From contig JADJZE010000021.1 of assembly GCA_016719405.1 (NCBI GenBank), positions 310,001 through 374,000 on the forward strand: DNA of 64,000 nucleotides, given 5' to 3'. The translations under genes and the position numbers were made by a program. Shown one piece after another: positions 42,756-52,699 of the stretch. How positions within the stretch are numbered: the first letter of the stretch is position 1; the number at the start of each line of letters is the position of its first letter. Under the pieces are notes generated by a model, which worked only from the letters and a program-made list of their open reading frames with translations, did no database searches and was not told the origin of the DNA. The stretch is from Candidatus Aalborgicola lynettensis (GTDB taxonomy: Bacteria > Pseudomonadota > Gammaproteobacteria > Burkholderiales > Burkholderiaceae_C).

Positions 42756-44330
42756 ATGTTGAAACGATTGGCACTTCTAGTTGCTACTATTTTTATAGCT
42801 GGCTACGCACATTCCATAACGCCAGAGGCCATTAATGCCATTGCAATTGGCGAAGGTGATACCCGTATTGAAGCACTGCGCGCTGCAGTGGCCGGGGCCG
42901 ATGAAAAGACGGTCGCGTTCATTCAGGCCCTGTCTGAAGACGCGGTCAAGGTGGTGGCAGGCAAGCCCGTCATTGTGAAGGATGACAAGGCCATTGACCC
43001 GGTGACGGGTGCCGAGTCCACACTGCCGCCCGATGCCGAAGATGTGATGAACAACAACCGCATGCGCGGTGAGCTAGACGGTGCATTGGCTTCGCTCAAA
43101 CTGCTGTCGCCAGACGAGGCCGTGCGCCGCGAAGCCGTTAAAACCCTTCAGGGCGATGTGGATGAAAGCAAACTGCCCTTGCTCGACAAGGCCTTTGCGC
43201 AAGAGTCCGTAGAGGACATCAAGAATTCTTTGGGTATGCTGCGCGCCGCGGCCATGCTGAGCAGCGCTGACAAAACCAAACGCCTGGAAGCCGCCACCTT
43301 GCTGGCCACCAGTTCACAGGCCGCTACCAAAACATTGCTAATTGAACGCTTGCAGTTAGAAACCGATGCGGGCGTGAAAAGCGCCCTGAAGTTAAGCCTA
43401 TCCAAAGTGGAGTCCCGCCTGGCGTGGGGCGACCGTCTGGGCGCGATTTTCAGCGGCATCAGTCTGGGCTCCATCTTGCTGCTGGTGGCTCTGGGGCTGG
43501 CCATTACGTATGGCTTGATGGGCGTCATCAACATGGCGCATGGTGAGTTGATGATGATAGGCGCCTATGCCACGTATGTGGTGCAGGGCGTTTTTCAAAA
43601 GTATTTTCCCGGTGCGTTTGACTGGTACCTGCTGGCCTCGGTGCCTGTGGCGTTCATGGCATCGGCCCTCGTGGGTGCCGCGCTGGAGCGCAGCGTCATT
43701 CGGTTTTTATATGGCCGCCCGCTGGAAACGCTGCTGGCCACCTGGGGCATCAGCCTGGTGCTGATGCAAGCGGTGCGCACCCTGTTTGGTGCGCAAAACG
43801 TGGGGGTGGAAAACCCCAGCTGGATGAGCGGCGGCGTGCAGCTGATGGGCAACCTCTCGCTGCCCTACAACCGGCTGGTGATTGTGGGCTTTGCGTGTGC
43901 CGTGTTGGTGGGCGTGTGGTTTTTGATTGAGAAAACCCGCCTGGGACTGTTTGTGCGCGGCGTCACACAAAACCGCCCTATTGCTGCCTGTATGGGGGTG
44001 AATACCGCCCGTATCGATACCTATGCGTTTGCACTGGGCTCGGGCATTGCGGGCTTGGCCGGTTGCGCTTTAAGTCAAGTAGGCAATGTGGGGCCCGACC
44101 TGGGCCAAGGCTACATCGTAGATTCGTTCATGGTGGTGGTGCTGGGTGGTGTGGGCCAACTGGCCGGCACGGTGTACGCCGCGTTGGGCTTGGGCGTGTT
44201 GAACAAATTTTTGGAAGGCTGGACCGGTGCTGTGCTGGCCAAGATTGCGGTATTGGTCTTCATCATCATCTTTATCCAGAAGCGTCCGCAAGGCATTTTT
44301 GCCATGAAGGGCCGGAGCGCAGAAGCATGA
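42756..44330 (+). CDS. urtB: Urea ABC transporter permease UrtB
   Basis: 524 residues. A signal peptide and a ~200-residue N-terminal extracytoplasmic region (helical, typical of UrtB) precede a LivH-type permease (ITYGLMGVINMAHGELMMIGAYATY, EKTRLGLFVRGVTQNRPIAACMG). Codons 10-24 are copied from the dispersed repeat. It overlaps urtC by ATGA. Confidence 0.95.
   Translation: MLKRLALLVATIFIAGYAHSITPEAINAIAIGEGDTRIEALRAAVAGADEKTVAFIQALSEDAVKVVAGKPVIVKDDKAIDPVTGAESTLPPDAEDVMNNNRMRGELDGALASLKLLSPDEAVRREAVKTLQGDVDESKLPLLDKAFAQESVEDIKNSLGMLRAAAMLSSADKTKRLEAATLLATSSQAATKTLLIERLQLETDAGVKSALKLSLSKVESRLAWGDRLGAIFSGISLGSILLLVALGLAITYGLMGVINMAHGELMMIGAYATYVVQGVFQKYFPGAFDWYLLASVPVAFMASALVGAALERSVIRFLYGRPLETLLATWGISLVLMQAVRTLFGAQNVGVENPSWMSGGVQLMGNLSLPYNRLVIVGFACAVLVGVWFLIEKTRLGLFVRGVTQNRPIAACMGVNTARIDTYAFALGSGIAGLAGCALSQVGNVGPDLGQGYIVDSFMVVVLGGVGQLAGTVYAALGLGVLNKFLEGWTGAVLAKIAVLVFIIIFIQKRPQGIFAMKGRSAEA
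42783..42830 (+). repeat. Dispersed repeat, copy H, coding for the UrtB signal peptide
   Basis: GCTACTATTTTTATAGCTGG, CTACGCACATTCCATAACGC, CAGAGG. It translates as ATIFIAGYAHSITPE. The left part is identical to copy D over GCTACTATTTTTATAGCTG. Confidence 0.7.
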
Positions 44331-45430
44331 ATAACCTGATTCTCCCCTCGCCAGCGCCTTTGCTCACACGCACGGGTTGGAGTACTTGGCTGGTCGCACT
44401 CATCGTGCTGTGCGCACTGGTGCCGGTGCTCAATCTTGCGGTGCCTGAGGGCAGCGTGTTTCACCTGAGCGACTTTGCGGTGGCGCTGGTGGCCAAGATC
44501 ATGTGTTTTGCCATCTGCGCGATGGCCATGGACCTGATCTGGGGCTACACCGGCATTCTGAGTTTGGGCCACGGCATGTTCTTTGCGCTGGGTGGCTATG
44601 GCATGGGCATGTACCTGATGCGCCAGATTGGAACGGACGGCAACTACAAAAGCAATTTGCCCGACTTCATGGTGTTTCTGGACTGGAAAGAGTTGCCCTG
44701 GCACTGGGCGTTCTCCGACAGTTTTGTCGCCACGCTGTTCCTTGTGGTCGCTGTGCCTGGGCTGGTGGCCTTTGTGTTTGGCTACTTTGCATTTCGCTCG
44801 CGCATCAAGGGCGTGTACTTTTCCATCATCACCCAGGCCATGACCTTTGCCGCCATGCTGCTGTTCTTCCGCAACGAAACCGGCTTTGGTGGCAACAATG
44901 GTTTTACCGACTTCAAGCGCTTGCTCGGTATTCCCATTGCCACACCCGGTATGCGTATGACGCTGTTTGTACTGACGGCGCTGACCCTGCTCGGCTTCTT
45001 TCTGCTGGCGCGCTGGTTGGTTAATGCCAAGTTTGGCCGCGTGCTGCAGGCGGTGCGCGATGCGGAGTCGCGCGTCATGTTCAGCGGCTACTCGCCTTTG
45101 GGTTACAAGCTCACCATCTGGACCATCTCGGCCATGATGTGTGGTGTGGCGGGCGCCTTGTATGTGACGCAGGTGGGCATCATCAACCCCAGTGAAATGA
45201 GCCCGGCCAACTCGATTGAGATTGCCATTTGGGCGGCAGTGGGAGGGCGCGCCACATTGATTGGGCCGATTGTGGGTGCGTTCATTGTGAATGGCGCCAA
45301 GAGCTGGTTGACCGTGGCCTACCCCGAGTTTTGGCTGTATTTCCTGGGCGCGCTGTTCATTGGTGTGACCCTGTATTTGCCCGATGGCGTGGTGGGCTTG
45401 CTGAAGAAATTGAAGGGTTCTAAAACATGA
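44327..45430 (+). CDS. urtC: Urea ABC transporter permease UrtC
   Basis: 367 residues with about nine membrane segments of LivM type (AMAMDLIWGYTGILSLGHGMFFALGGY, GVYFSIITQAMTFAAMLLFF, VRDAESRVMFSGY). Start and stop overlap the neighbouring genes by ATGA, so the operon is translationally coupled. Confidence 0.96.
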   Translation: MNNLILPSPAPLLTRTGWSTWLVALIVLCALVPVLNLAVPEGSVFHLSDFAVALVAKIMCFAICAMAMDLIWGYTGILSLGHGMFFALGGYGMGMYLMRQIGTDGNYKSNLPDFMVFLDWKELPWHWAFSDSFVATLFLVVAVPGLVAFVFGYFAFRSRIKGVYFSIITQAMTFAAMLLFFRNETGFGGNNGFTDFKRLLGIPIATPGMRMTLFVLTALTLLGFFLLARWLVNAKFGRVLQAVRDAESRVMFSGYSPLGYKLTIWTISAMMCGVAGALYVTQVGIINPSEMSPANSIEIAIWAAVGGRATLIGPIVGAFIVNGAKSWLTVAYPEFWLYFLGALFIGVTLYLPDGVVGLLKKLKGSKT

Positions 45431-46308
45431 CCCCCGAATTGATGGAACAAGGCGCCCAGCGCGTCGAGGCGCACGCGGCGGTATTGGCTGCGCGTGCCGG
45501 GCAAACCGAGTCGGGTGGGCGCTCGGCCGGTATTGGGCGTGTGGTGAAAGACCGCGAGGTTGATGTCACCCACGGCCGCATTCTGTACCTGGAAGACGTA
45601 CACGTCAGCTTCGATGGATTCAAGGCCATCAATGGCCTCTCACTGGACATCGCGCCGGGTGAATTGCGCTGCATCATCGGCCCTAATGGGGCGGGTAAAA
45701 CTACCATGATGGACATCATCACCGGTAAAACGCGGCCCAACTCGGGCACCGTGTTTTTTGGCAGCACGATTGACCTGCTGCGTTACACCGAGCCGGAGAT
45801 CGCGCAGTTGGGTATTGGCCGCAAGTTCCAAAAACCCACCGTGTTCGAGCAGCTCACCGTGTTCGAAAATCTGGAGCTGGCGCTGCACACCAATAAGGGG
45901 GTCAAGTCGTCGATGTTCTTTCGGCTGGACTCGGCTCAGGGCGACCGCCTGGCCGAAGTGCTGCACACCATTCACTTGGCTGACAGTGTGGGCAGGCAGG
46001 CCGGCAATTTGAGCCATGGGCAAAAACAGTGGTTGGAGATTGGCATGCTGTTGATGCAAGAGCCCAAACTCTTGTTGCTGGACGAACCGGTGGCCGGTAT
46101 GACCGATGAGGAGACCGAGCGCACGGCGGAGCTGTTTCTCACGCTCAAGGGCAAACACTCGCTCATGGTGGTGGAGCATGACATGGGATTTATTCGCACC
46201 ATCAGCGACATCGTTACCGTGCTGTGCGACGGTTCGGTGCTGGCCCAAGGCACGCTGGACCAGGTACAAAACGATGAACGCGTGATTGAGGTCTATCTGG
46301 GCCGATAG
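45427..46308 (+). CDS. urtD: Urea ABC transporter ATPase UrtD
   Basis: 293 residues. The first ~45 are an extra N-terminal segment seen in some UrtD. Then Walker A IGPNGAGKTTMMDIITG, signature NLSHGQKQWLEIGM, Walker B LLLLDEPVAGMTDEE and switch VVEHDMGF. LivG type. Confidence 0.95.
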   Translation: MTPELMEQGAQRVEAHAAVLAARAGQTESGGRSAGIGRVVKDREVDVTHGRILYLEDVHVSFDGFKAINGLSLDIAPGELRCIIGPNGAGKTTMMDIITGKTRPNSGTVFFGSTIDLLRYTEPEIAQLGIGRKFQKPTVFEQLTVFENLELALHTNKGVKSSMFFRLDSAQGDRLAEVLHTIHLADSVGRQAGNLSHGQKQWLEIGMLLMQEPKLLLLDEPVAGMTDEETERTAELFLTLKGKHSLMVVEHDMGFIRTISDIVTVLCDGSVLAQGTLDQVQNDERVIEVYLGR

Positions 46309-46320
46309 GGTTGAACCAAT

Positions 46321-47013
46321 ATGCTGAACGTCAAAAACATCAACCAATACTATGGCGGCTCCCACATCCTGCGCGATGTGAGCTTGCAGGCAGAACTTGG
46401 CAAAGTCACCGTCATCCTGGGGCGCAACGGCGTGGGCAAGACCACGCTGCTGAAATCGATGATGGGGCTCATTCCCATTAAAACCGGCTCTATTGAATTG
46501 GATGGCAAGGCCATCCAGAAAGCAACGCCGTATGAGCGCGCCCGTGCAGGCATGGGTTTTGTGCCCCAGGGGCGCGAAATTTTTGGTCGCTTGACGGTGG
46601 AAGAAAACCTGCGCATGGGCTTGGCCTATAAAAGCGCCAGCACGCCCATACCGCCCGAGTTGTTTGAACTGTTCCCTGTTCTCAAGCAAATGTTGGCGCG
46701 CCGTGGCGGCGACCTGTCTGGTGGGCAGCAACAGCAGCTGGCAATTGCCCGTGCCTTGGCGGCCAAGCCCCGGGTGCTGATCCTGGACGAACCGACCGAG
46801 GGCATTCAGCCCAGCATCATCAAAGACATTGGCCGGGTGATTCGCATGCTGGCCGACCGGGGTGACATGGCCATCGTGTTGGTTGAACAGTACTATGACT
46901 TTGCGCAGGAACTGGCCGACCAGTACATCGTGATGGAGCGTGGCGCGGTGGTGGCCAGTGGTCTGGGCAAGGATATGGAAGCCAACGGGGTGCGCAAGCT
47001 GGTTGCGATCTGA
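46321..47013 (+). CDS. urtE: Urea ABC transporter ATPase UrtE
   Basis: 230 residues. Walker A LGRNGVGKTTLLKSMMG, signature DLSGGQQQQLAIAR, Walker B VLILDEPTEGIQPSI and the UrtE-typical LVEQYYDFAQELADQYIVMERG. It ends the urt operon and is convergent with ureD across a hairpin element. Confidence 0.96.
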   Translation: MLNVKNINQYYGGSHILRDVSLQAELGKVTVILGRNGVGKTTLLKSMMGLIPIKTGSIELDGKAIQKATPYERARAGMGFVPQGREIFGRLTVEENLRMGLAYKSASTPIPPELFELFPVLKQMLARRGGDLSGGQQQQLAIARALAAKPRVLILDEPTEGIQPSIIKDIGRVIRMLADRGDMAIVLVEQYYDFAQELADQYIVMERGAVVASGLGKDMEANGVRKLVAI

Positions 47014-47070
47014 GTCGCCAGACGGGCTGCGCGCAATGCCGGGTCGTTTAGGGAGCCTGCGGGCCATGAT

Positions 47071-47167
47071 TCCATTTCCAAATCATTCGTGTCTAGGCGC
47101 GAAGCCGCAGACAGTGCTGTAGCACGGCAAGGCGAAGCAACAACGACACGGGTGATTTAGAAATGGA
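47071..47167. repeat. 97-bp hairpin element between urtE and ureD
   Basis: The 23-base arms TCCATTTCCAAATCATTCGT+GTC (47071-47093) and the inverse at 47145-47167 differ at about four positions. The 51-base interior has its own CAGTGCTGTAGCACGG structure. It may act as a bidirectional terminator or be a small mobile repeat. Confidence 0.6.
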
Positions 47168-47168
47168 A

Positions 47169-47999
47169 TTACATCGACCAGATGCGCGGCAAGGTAGGTT
47201 GCTGTCCCCACAGCTCTTTCAACCACGCGGCGCGCACGGCCCGCAGCACTTCCACCGCAGGCTCGACCACGGGTGCGAGTGTGCGCACCACCACCACTTG
47301 GGGGTGCGGGCTGGTGGCACCGGTCCAGGCACGCAAGCCATGCTGGTCATAGGCCGCGCGGGCGCAGTCCAATGCCTGCTGGCGACGGGTTCTGTCCAAT
47401 GGCCTGCCGCTGATGAAAAACGCCAGGCCCATGCAGCGGTGGCCCGCCATTCCGGTGGGGCTGTCCAGCAGTCGCGTGTCATCCCCCCGAATGCAGCCGC
47501 GTTCCAGCCATACGCCCGGTACTTCCAGGTGCTGCAGCATTTCGCCCTGTGTGAACGGCAAATGGGCCAATGGCAGGCCCAAAGCGGTAATGTCCCAGCC
47601 CAGTATTTCGGCGCCCGGTGCCAGCGTGGCTTCTAGCCGGTTCTCGCCTCTGCAGGCGTCGTAACAAATGGTCTCCAGTGGCAGCCACTGCAAACGGGAT
47701 TCGTCATGCAGGGCAATGCGGGTGTGTTGGCGGGCCAAGGGCCCATCGCTGCGGTAAAAGCGGGTGGCACCCGGGGTGGTAATCAGGGCTTGCGCGTTGG
47801 CGTGCAACGCCACCGATACGTCCAGCGTGTCTCCGCCCACCAGTCCGCCGGGCGGATGCACCAGCACGTTGTGGCACACCGCGTCGCCTTCCGGGTACAG
47901 GCTTTGCAACACGCGCAAGGGCCCAGAGTGGCTGTGGCGTGCAACCGTTTTGCCGTTGCGAACGGTGTAGTCGAGTGAAAGTTCAGCGTGCCAGGTCAT
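47169..47999 (-). CDS. ureD: Urease accessory protein UreD
   Basis: 276 residues: LRVLQSLYPEGDAVCHNVLVHPPGGLVGGDTLDV, TTPGATRFYRSDG, CYDACRGENRLEATLAPGAEILGWDITALGLP and a C-terminal RIWSM. UreD contacts urease and carries nickel from UreE/G. It is usually the first gene of the ure operon; here it lies 21 kb from ureA, convergent with urtE. Confidence 0.95.
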   Translation of the reverse strand: MTWHAELSLDYTVRNGKTVARHSHSGPLRVLQSLYPEGDAVCHNVLVHPPGGLVGGDTLDVSVALHANAQALITTPGATRFYRSDGPLARQHTRIALHDESRLQWLPLETICYDACRGENRLEATLAPGAEILGWDITALGLPLAHLPFTQGEMLQHLEVPGVWLERGCIRGDDTRLLDSPTGMAGHRCMGLAFFISGRPLDRTRRQQALDCARAAYDQHGLRAWTGATSPHPQVVVVRTLAPVVEPAVEVLRAVRAAWLKELWGQQPTLPRIWSM

Positions 48000-48111
48000 A
48001 GGGGAAACACGAACGCAATTTTTGCGCCATGGCTTTGTGAAAACCTGCGGCGGCGGTGGTCATAACCGAGCCCTCGCGATAAAAGCAGCGTTTTACCGTA
48101 TTCTTTTCCCT

Positions 48112-49584
48112 ATGCCACGTTCTCCCATGGTTGATTTCGACGGCAGCCAGCGCCGCCGGAAAATTCTTCAACGCAATTCGCTGCTGGTTTTTGTGGGGTA
48201 TGCCATTACCCAAATGGCAGCCTTGCTGGCCCACGCGATGGGTTTTTCGTCGATTTCGGTCAACGAAATTCTGTGGGTTGCAGCGATCACGTTTACATCG
48301 ACGGTGCTGTTTGCACTGGTAACGCAGCTAAGGCCCGTGGTGACGAACCGGTATGTCGCGTTCTTTCATTTTGGGCAATACCTGGTCTGGCTCGTCATGT
48401 ACGGCGTGTGGTTACTCACATTGCGCGAAATCCGTGTGGCGGGACTTTTCTTTGCTTTGATTCCGCTCACCTTTCTGTTGGCCGATACCCGCATGATCCA
48501 GTCGCTGATTGTGGCCATCAGTGTCATGGTGTTGCAGGTGCTTGCGTCGTACTACGCCATCCACGTGCTGGGGCAAACCGGGTCGTTTCAACTGGAGGCC
48601 TTCTTTACGCTGTGTTTTGCACCGGCAGCCCTGTTCTTGTGCTACCTGGCAGACCGCTTTGCCAAGCAACGCCACGAGGTGCATGAAGCCAAGCAAAGTG
48701 CCGAGAAAAACCGCGATGCCCTGGCCGCCGAAATGGACAAAACGCAGCTGGCCAATATGGAGTTGCAGCGCACGCTCGAAACCCTCAAGCGCGCCACCGA
48801 GGAGCTGACCCGCTCCGAAAAAATGGCCGCATTGGGTTCGCTGGTGGCGGGCATTTCGCACGAGCTCAACACCCCCATTGGCAACAGTGTCACGGTGGCC
48901 AGCAACCTGCAAGACCAGCTGCAGATTCTGGAGCGGGACATTAACGAAGGCAACCTCAAGCGCTCCAGCATGACGCAGTTCATCAGCAGCGCCAGCACCG
49001 GGGTCAACATTTTGACGCGTTCACTGGGTATTGCCAGTGAGCTGATTAAGAGTTTCAAGCAGGTAGCGGTGGACCGGTCCAGCGAAAAACGCCGCCAGTT
49101 TGAACTGGGCGCATTGTTAGAGGAGTTGGCCATCACCCTGCGCCCCATGTTTCGCCAAACGCCTTATGCCATGGAGCTCGATTTGCAGCCCGGTATTGCG
49201 ATGGACAGCTACCCTGGCTCATTGGGGCAGATCATTACCAATCTGGTATCCAATGCCCTGGTGCATGCCTTTGAAGGCCGGGCCGAGGGCCGTATGCACA
49301 TTCGCACCCGCGCCGTGGGACAAGACCATGTGGAACTGGTGTTTTGCGACGACGGCGTGGGCATACAGCTGGCCCATCAGGCGCGCGTATTCGATCCGTT
49401 TTTCACCACCAAGCTGGGTCAGGGTGGGTCGGGCCTGGGGCTCAACATTGTGTACAACCTGGTGACCGCGGTACTGGGCGGCACCATTCGCCTGGAAAGC
49501 GCACCCGGTCAGGGGTCCAGCATGATCATGGTGCTGCCCCTTGTTGCCCCGCACCCGACCACGGCCAAGCTCAATACGGCTTGA
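48112..49584 (+). CDS. Membrane sensor histidine kinase
   Basis: 490 residues from ATG 48112. Six hydrophobic segments span ~25-185, then a coiled coil (~190-240), GISHELNTPIGNSVTVASNL with the phospho-acceptor His near 248, an N-box (ITNLVSNALVHAFEG), DDGVGI and GQGGSGLGLNIVYNL. No receiver is fused and none is adjacent. It overlaps the chemotaxis receptor tail-to-tail by 14 bases. The signal is unknown. Confidence 0.9.
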   Translation: MPRSPMVDFDGSQRRRKILQRNSLLVFVGYAITQMAALLAHAMGFSSISVNEILWVAAITFTSTVLFALVTQLRPVVTNRYVAFFHFGQYLVWLVMYGVWLLTLREIRVAGLFFALIPLTFLLADTRMIQSLIVAISVMVLQVLASYYAIHVLGQTGSFQLEAFFTLCFAPAALFLCYLADRFAKQRHEVHEAKQSAEKNRDALAAEMDKTQLANMELQRTLETLKRATEELTRSEKMAALGSLVAGISHELNTPIGNSVTVASNLQDQLQILERDINEGNLKRSSMTQFISSASTGVNILTRSLGIASELIKSFKQVAVDRSSEKRRQFELGALLEELAITLRPMFRQTPYAMELDLQPGIAMDSYPGSLGQIITNLVSNALVHAFEGRAEGRMHIRTRAVGQDHVELVFCDDGVGIQLAHQARVFDPFFTTKLGQGGSGLGLNIVYNLVTAVLGGTIRLESAPGQGSSMIMVLPLVAPHPTTAKLNTA

Positions 49585-52474
49585 AGTTATTGCTTTGCAG
49601 TCGGGGCGCCGCCGGGGCGGAGTGCAGGGTTCGGCGTTCGCTGCTCATTTGGGGTGCGTGGCGGTTGCGTACTTTAGTGGCGGTGGCACCGGTGTTGAAG
49701 AATGCAATGCTGTGTTGGAGTTGCTCGGCCTGACCTGACAGTTCTTCGCTGGTCGCCGCCAACTCTTCGGAGGCCGATGCATTTTGCTGGGTGGCTTTGG
49801 AAAGCTGCCCCATGGCCCCACCAATTTGCACCACCGAATCGCTTTGCTCCGCGCTGGCGGCCGCAATTTCCTGCACCAGCTCCGATGTTTTCTGGATGCT
49901 GGGCACGATGGCGTCGAGCAGTGTGCCCGCACGCTCGGCGGTGGTTACGCTGCTGCCCGCCAACTCGCCAATTTCTTTGGCCGCTTCCTGGCTGCGTTCG
50001 GCCAGTTTGCGCACTTCTGCGGCCACCACCGCAAACCCCTTGCCATGCTCGCCGGCCCGAGCCGCTTCAATGGCAGCATTGAGCGCCAGCAGGTTGGTCT
50101 GGTAGGCAATGTCGTCCACGATGCCGATTTTGGCCGCAATTTGCTTCATGGCGGTCACGGTTTGATTGACCGCACTGCCGCCGTCGTCCGCTTCTTTGCT
50201 GGCTTTGGTCGCCATGCCATCGGTTACCTTGGCGTTGTCGCTGTTTTGGCTGATGCTGGCCGACATCACGTCAATTTGGGATGATGTTTCTTCCACACTG
50301 GCGGCTTGTTCGCTGGCCGCCTGGCTCAGGCTTTGCGCTGTGGCGCTCACCTGGTTGGCTGCGCCGGTGAGTGCGTCGGCCGCAGCGCGCACTTCGTCCA
50401 TTACGCGGGTCAGGTTATCGGCGGTGGTGTTGACGCTGTCTTTGGCTTTGCCAAATAGACCTTCGTAGTCGCGCTCAATACGCTGGGTGAGGTCACCTTG
50501 GGCAAATGCGGCCAGCACGTTGGCAATGTCGGTCAGGCCCTGCTCACTGGTGGCAATCAGTTCGTTCATGCCCTCACCCACGGTGGCAAAAAAACCGGTC
50601 TTGCCTTCCATGCGCAAGCGGGTACTGAAATCACCCCGGCCTGCGGCGGCTACCAGGCTGGCCAATTCGCGTTCTGATGCAATTTCTTCGGTGCGATCCA
50701 CCCAGTGTGTAACCCGTCCCAGACTGTTGCCGGTGGCGTCCATAACCGGCTTCGCTAGCAGACGAATTTGGCGCCCGCTGATCTCCATGTCCACGGAACT
50801 GCCCGACATCACTGCATGGTCGAATTGTTGCGCGATTGCCGGGTTGGCAAACAGGCTGCTGATTTTTTTGCCGTACAAATTGTCCAGGTTGAATCCCGGC
50901 CCCCCCAACTTGCGCAACAGCTCCTGGGCTGCAGGTGTTCCGTGCACAAACAAGGCTTCGGCATCGGAAACCGTAACGCACTCGGGCAAACTGTCGAGCG
51001 CAATTTTGATGCGCAGGTTGGTGCGCGCAGCTTCTGCCGCTTCTTTGAGCGAGGCCTGCACTTTGTCCATGGCTTCGCTGATGCGTGCTTTTTGGCCCGG
51101 CAGGCGGTCCATTGACACGTCCAGCCGCCCCGCTGAGTAGGCCTGCACCACTTCCACCAGCCGGGTTTGGGTTTTGATGTGGGATTGCACCAGCTGGTTC
51201 ATGCCCTGTGCCAAATCGCCATATGTGCCCGGCAAAGTCTGGGCAGGCATGGTGTAGTCGAGCGTACCCGCATCGTGCTGGCGGGCCATTTCTTGCTGGG
51301 CGGACTCAAATGCCTGCAGGGTGGTCTGCATTTTTGCCAGCGAGGCCAGCAGCTGCCCGGTTTCGTTGCTGCCCTGCACCACAATATCGGAACTCAAATC
51401 GCCCTGGGCCACGGCACTGGCAACGGCCACCGCACGGTCCACCGGGCCGGTGATGCTGCGCACAAAAGCCCAGGCCAGCGCAAAGGCGGCCAGCAGGCCC
51501 ACCAGTAAACCGCTACCCAGCAGGTTGCGGGACGACTGGAGCGCAGAACGGCGGTCGTCCAACGCTTGTCCCAGCTCCTTGATGGCTTCACCGTTGAAGT
51601 CGTACAGGCCGTCAATGGCTTTGGTGAAGTCTTCAAAATAAGCCGTGGATGAATACTTGGCGTCCGCGGCATTAATCAATGCTGTATCCGCCAAAGCCAG
51701 CGCTTTTTCAACCAGCGCACGTCCCGCTGTTGCCTTGGCTTCCAGCGCGGACTGTATGGCCGGGTTGGCTTCGCCCGAACGCGCCAGGTTGCGCGTCATT
51801 TCGCTTTGTGATTCCTGCGCCCGTTTGTTCAATGCAATCAGGCTGGCCCGGCCCTCCGGGGGGAGCAGCATTTGCGACAAAAAACCGGTTCCCTGCGCGC
51901 GCATCAGGCCCAGGTTCTCACCCACAACTGGCATGTTGACCAGGGCGGCCTGAATCAGGAAATAGGTGTCCGCCGCAGGGTCCAGCGCCAAACCGAAGTC
52001 GGTTAGCACTTCTTCATTCAGGATCAGCAGATTGGCAATCAACCGGGAATGTTGTTGGGTGCTTTCGGCGGACGTGATTTTTTTGTTCGCGACGTTGCCT
52101 TCCAGTGTGGACCAGGTTTGCCGGACTGTCGCCCAGGCGGCCATGGTTTTGTCCACTGCAGTGGACGACTTGAGCTCCGCATCCAATTCGGCCATGGCTT
52201 TTTCCACGTTATCGCGCATGGCCGGGCGGCGTGCAGCCAGCGCTTCGTTGCCGTTCAGGGTGCCGGCAGATAGCCCACGGTGCGTCTGGGTGTACTGCAC
52301 GATGCGGTTCAAGGCGGCCACCGCATGCATACCCATTTCTTCACGATTGACAAATGCCAGCTCTGCCGCACTGGAGCGGAAAAATAACCCCGTTGGAATG
52401 GCCTGCATGACCAGCGCCATCAGGCCCAAAATCATGAACTTTTGCGCAAGACTGATGCGGTACAGAAAGGACAT
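49571..52474 (-). CDS. Methyl-accepting chemotaxis protein
   Basis: 967 residues, long for the family. Membrane segments lie at ~12-32 and ~325-345. The helical periplasmic part (TQTHRGLSAGTLNGNEALAARR) resembles NIT-type sensors. A HAMP, a PAS-like region (~490-600; LPECVTVSDAEALFVHGTP), a second HAMP-like stretch and the signalling domain follow, with hairpin tip DDIAYQTNLLALNAAIEAARAGEHGKGFAVVA. No CheB/R pentapeptide is at the C-terminus. It diverges from the deacetylase-caspase gene. Confidence 0.93.
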   Translation of the reverse strand: MSFLYRISLAQKFMILGLMALVMQAIPTGLFFRSSAAELAFVNREEMGMHAVAALNRIVQYTQTHRGLSAGTLNGNEALAARRPAMRDNVEKAMAELDAELKSSTAVDKTMAAWATVRQTWSTLEGNVANKKITSAESTQQHSRLIANLLILNEEVLTDFGLALDPAADTYFLIQAALVNMPVVGENLGLMRAQGTGFLSQMLLPPEGRASLIALNKRAQESQSEMTRNLARSGEANPAIQSALEAKATAGRALVEKALALADTALINAADAKYSSTAYFEDFTKAIDGLYDFNGEAIKELGQALDDRRSALQSSRNLLGSGLLVGLLAAFALAWAFVRSITGPVDRAVAVASAVAQGDLSSDIVVQGSNETGQLLASLAKMQTTLQAFESAQQEMARQHDAGTLDYTMPAQTLPGTYGDLAQGMNQLVQSHIKTQTRLVEVVQAYSAGRLDVSMDRLPGQKARISEAMDKVQASLKEAAEAARTNLRIKIALDSLPECVTVSDAEALFVHGTPAAQELLRKLGGPGFNLDNLYGKKISSLFANPAIAQQFDHAVMSGSSVDMEISGRQIRLLAKPVMDATGNSLGRVTHWVDRTEEIASERELASLVAAAGRGDFSTRLRMEGKTGFFATVGEGMNELIATSEQGLTDIANVLAAFAQGDLTQRIERDYEGLFGKAKDSVNTTADNLTRVMDEVRAAADALTGAANQVSATAQSLSQAASEQAASVEETSSQIDVMSASISQNSDNAKVTDGMATKASKEADDGGSAVNQTVTAMKQIAAKIGIVDDIAYQTNLLALNAAIEAARAGEHGKGFAVVAAEVRKLAERSQEAAKEIGELAGSSVTTAERAGTLLDAIVPSIQKTSELVQEIAAASAEQSDSVVQIGGAMGQLSKATQQNASASEELAATSEELSGQAEQLQHSIAFFNTGATATKVRNRHAPQMSSERRTLHSAPAAPRLQSNNFKPY

Positions 52475-52699
52475 ACGGTTTCCTCAAAATAATCAATAGC
52501 GGCAGGGCTGCAAAATCAAGTATCGCATCCGCAAATGTTTTTTGAACTGCGTAAAGACCCTTGCTTTTTGATACGCCACAGTGCACCTGCCGTCGGTTGG
52601 CCCCCTGGTTTATGCTTGATGCGAAAAGACCGTGTGTGACACGTGTTTTCCAGGTGAAGGCTGCCCCACACCACCCGATTGGATTCAACCCATTGCGCC

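Noticed and set aside
45640..47067. 475-codon minus frame opposite urtD/urtE
   Set aside because: Antisense shadow of two certain ABC ATPase genes.
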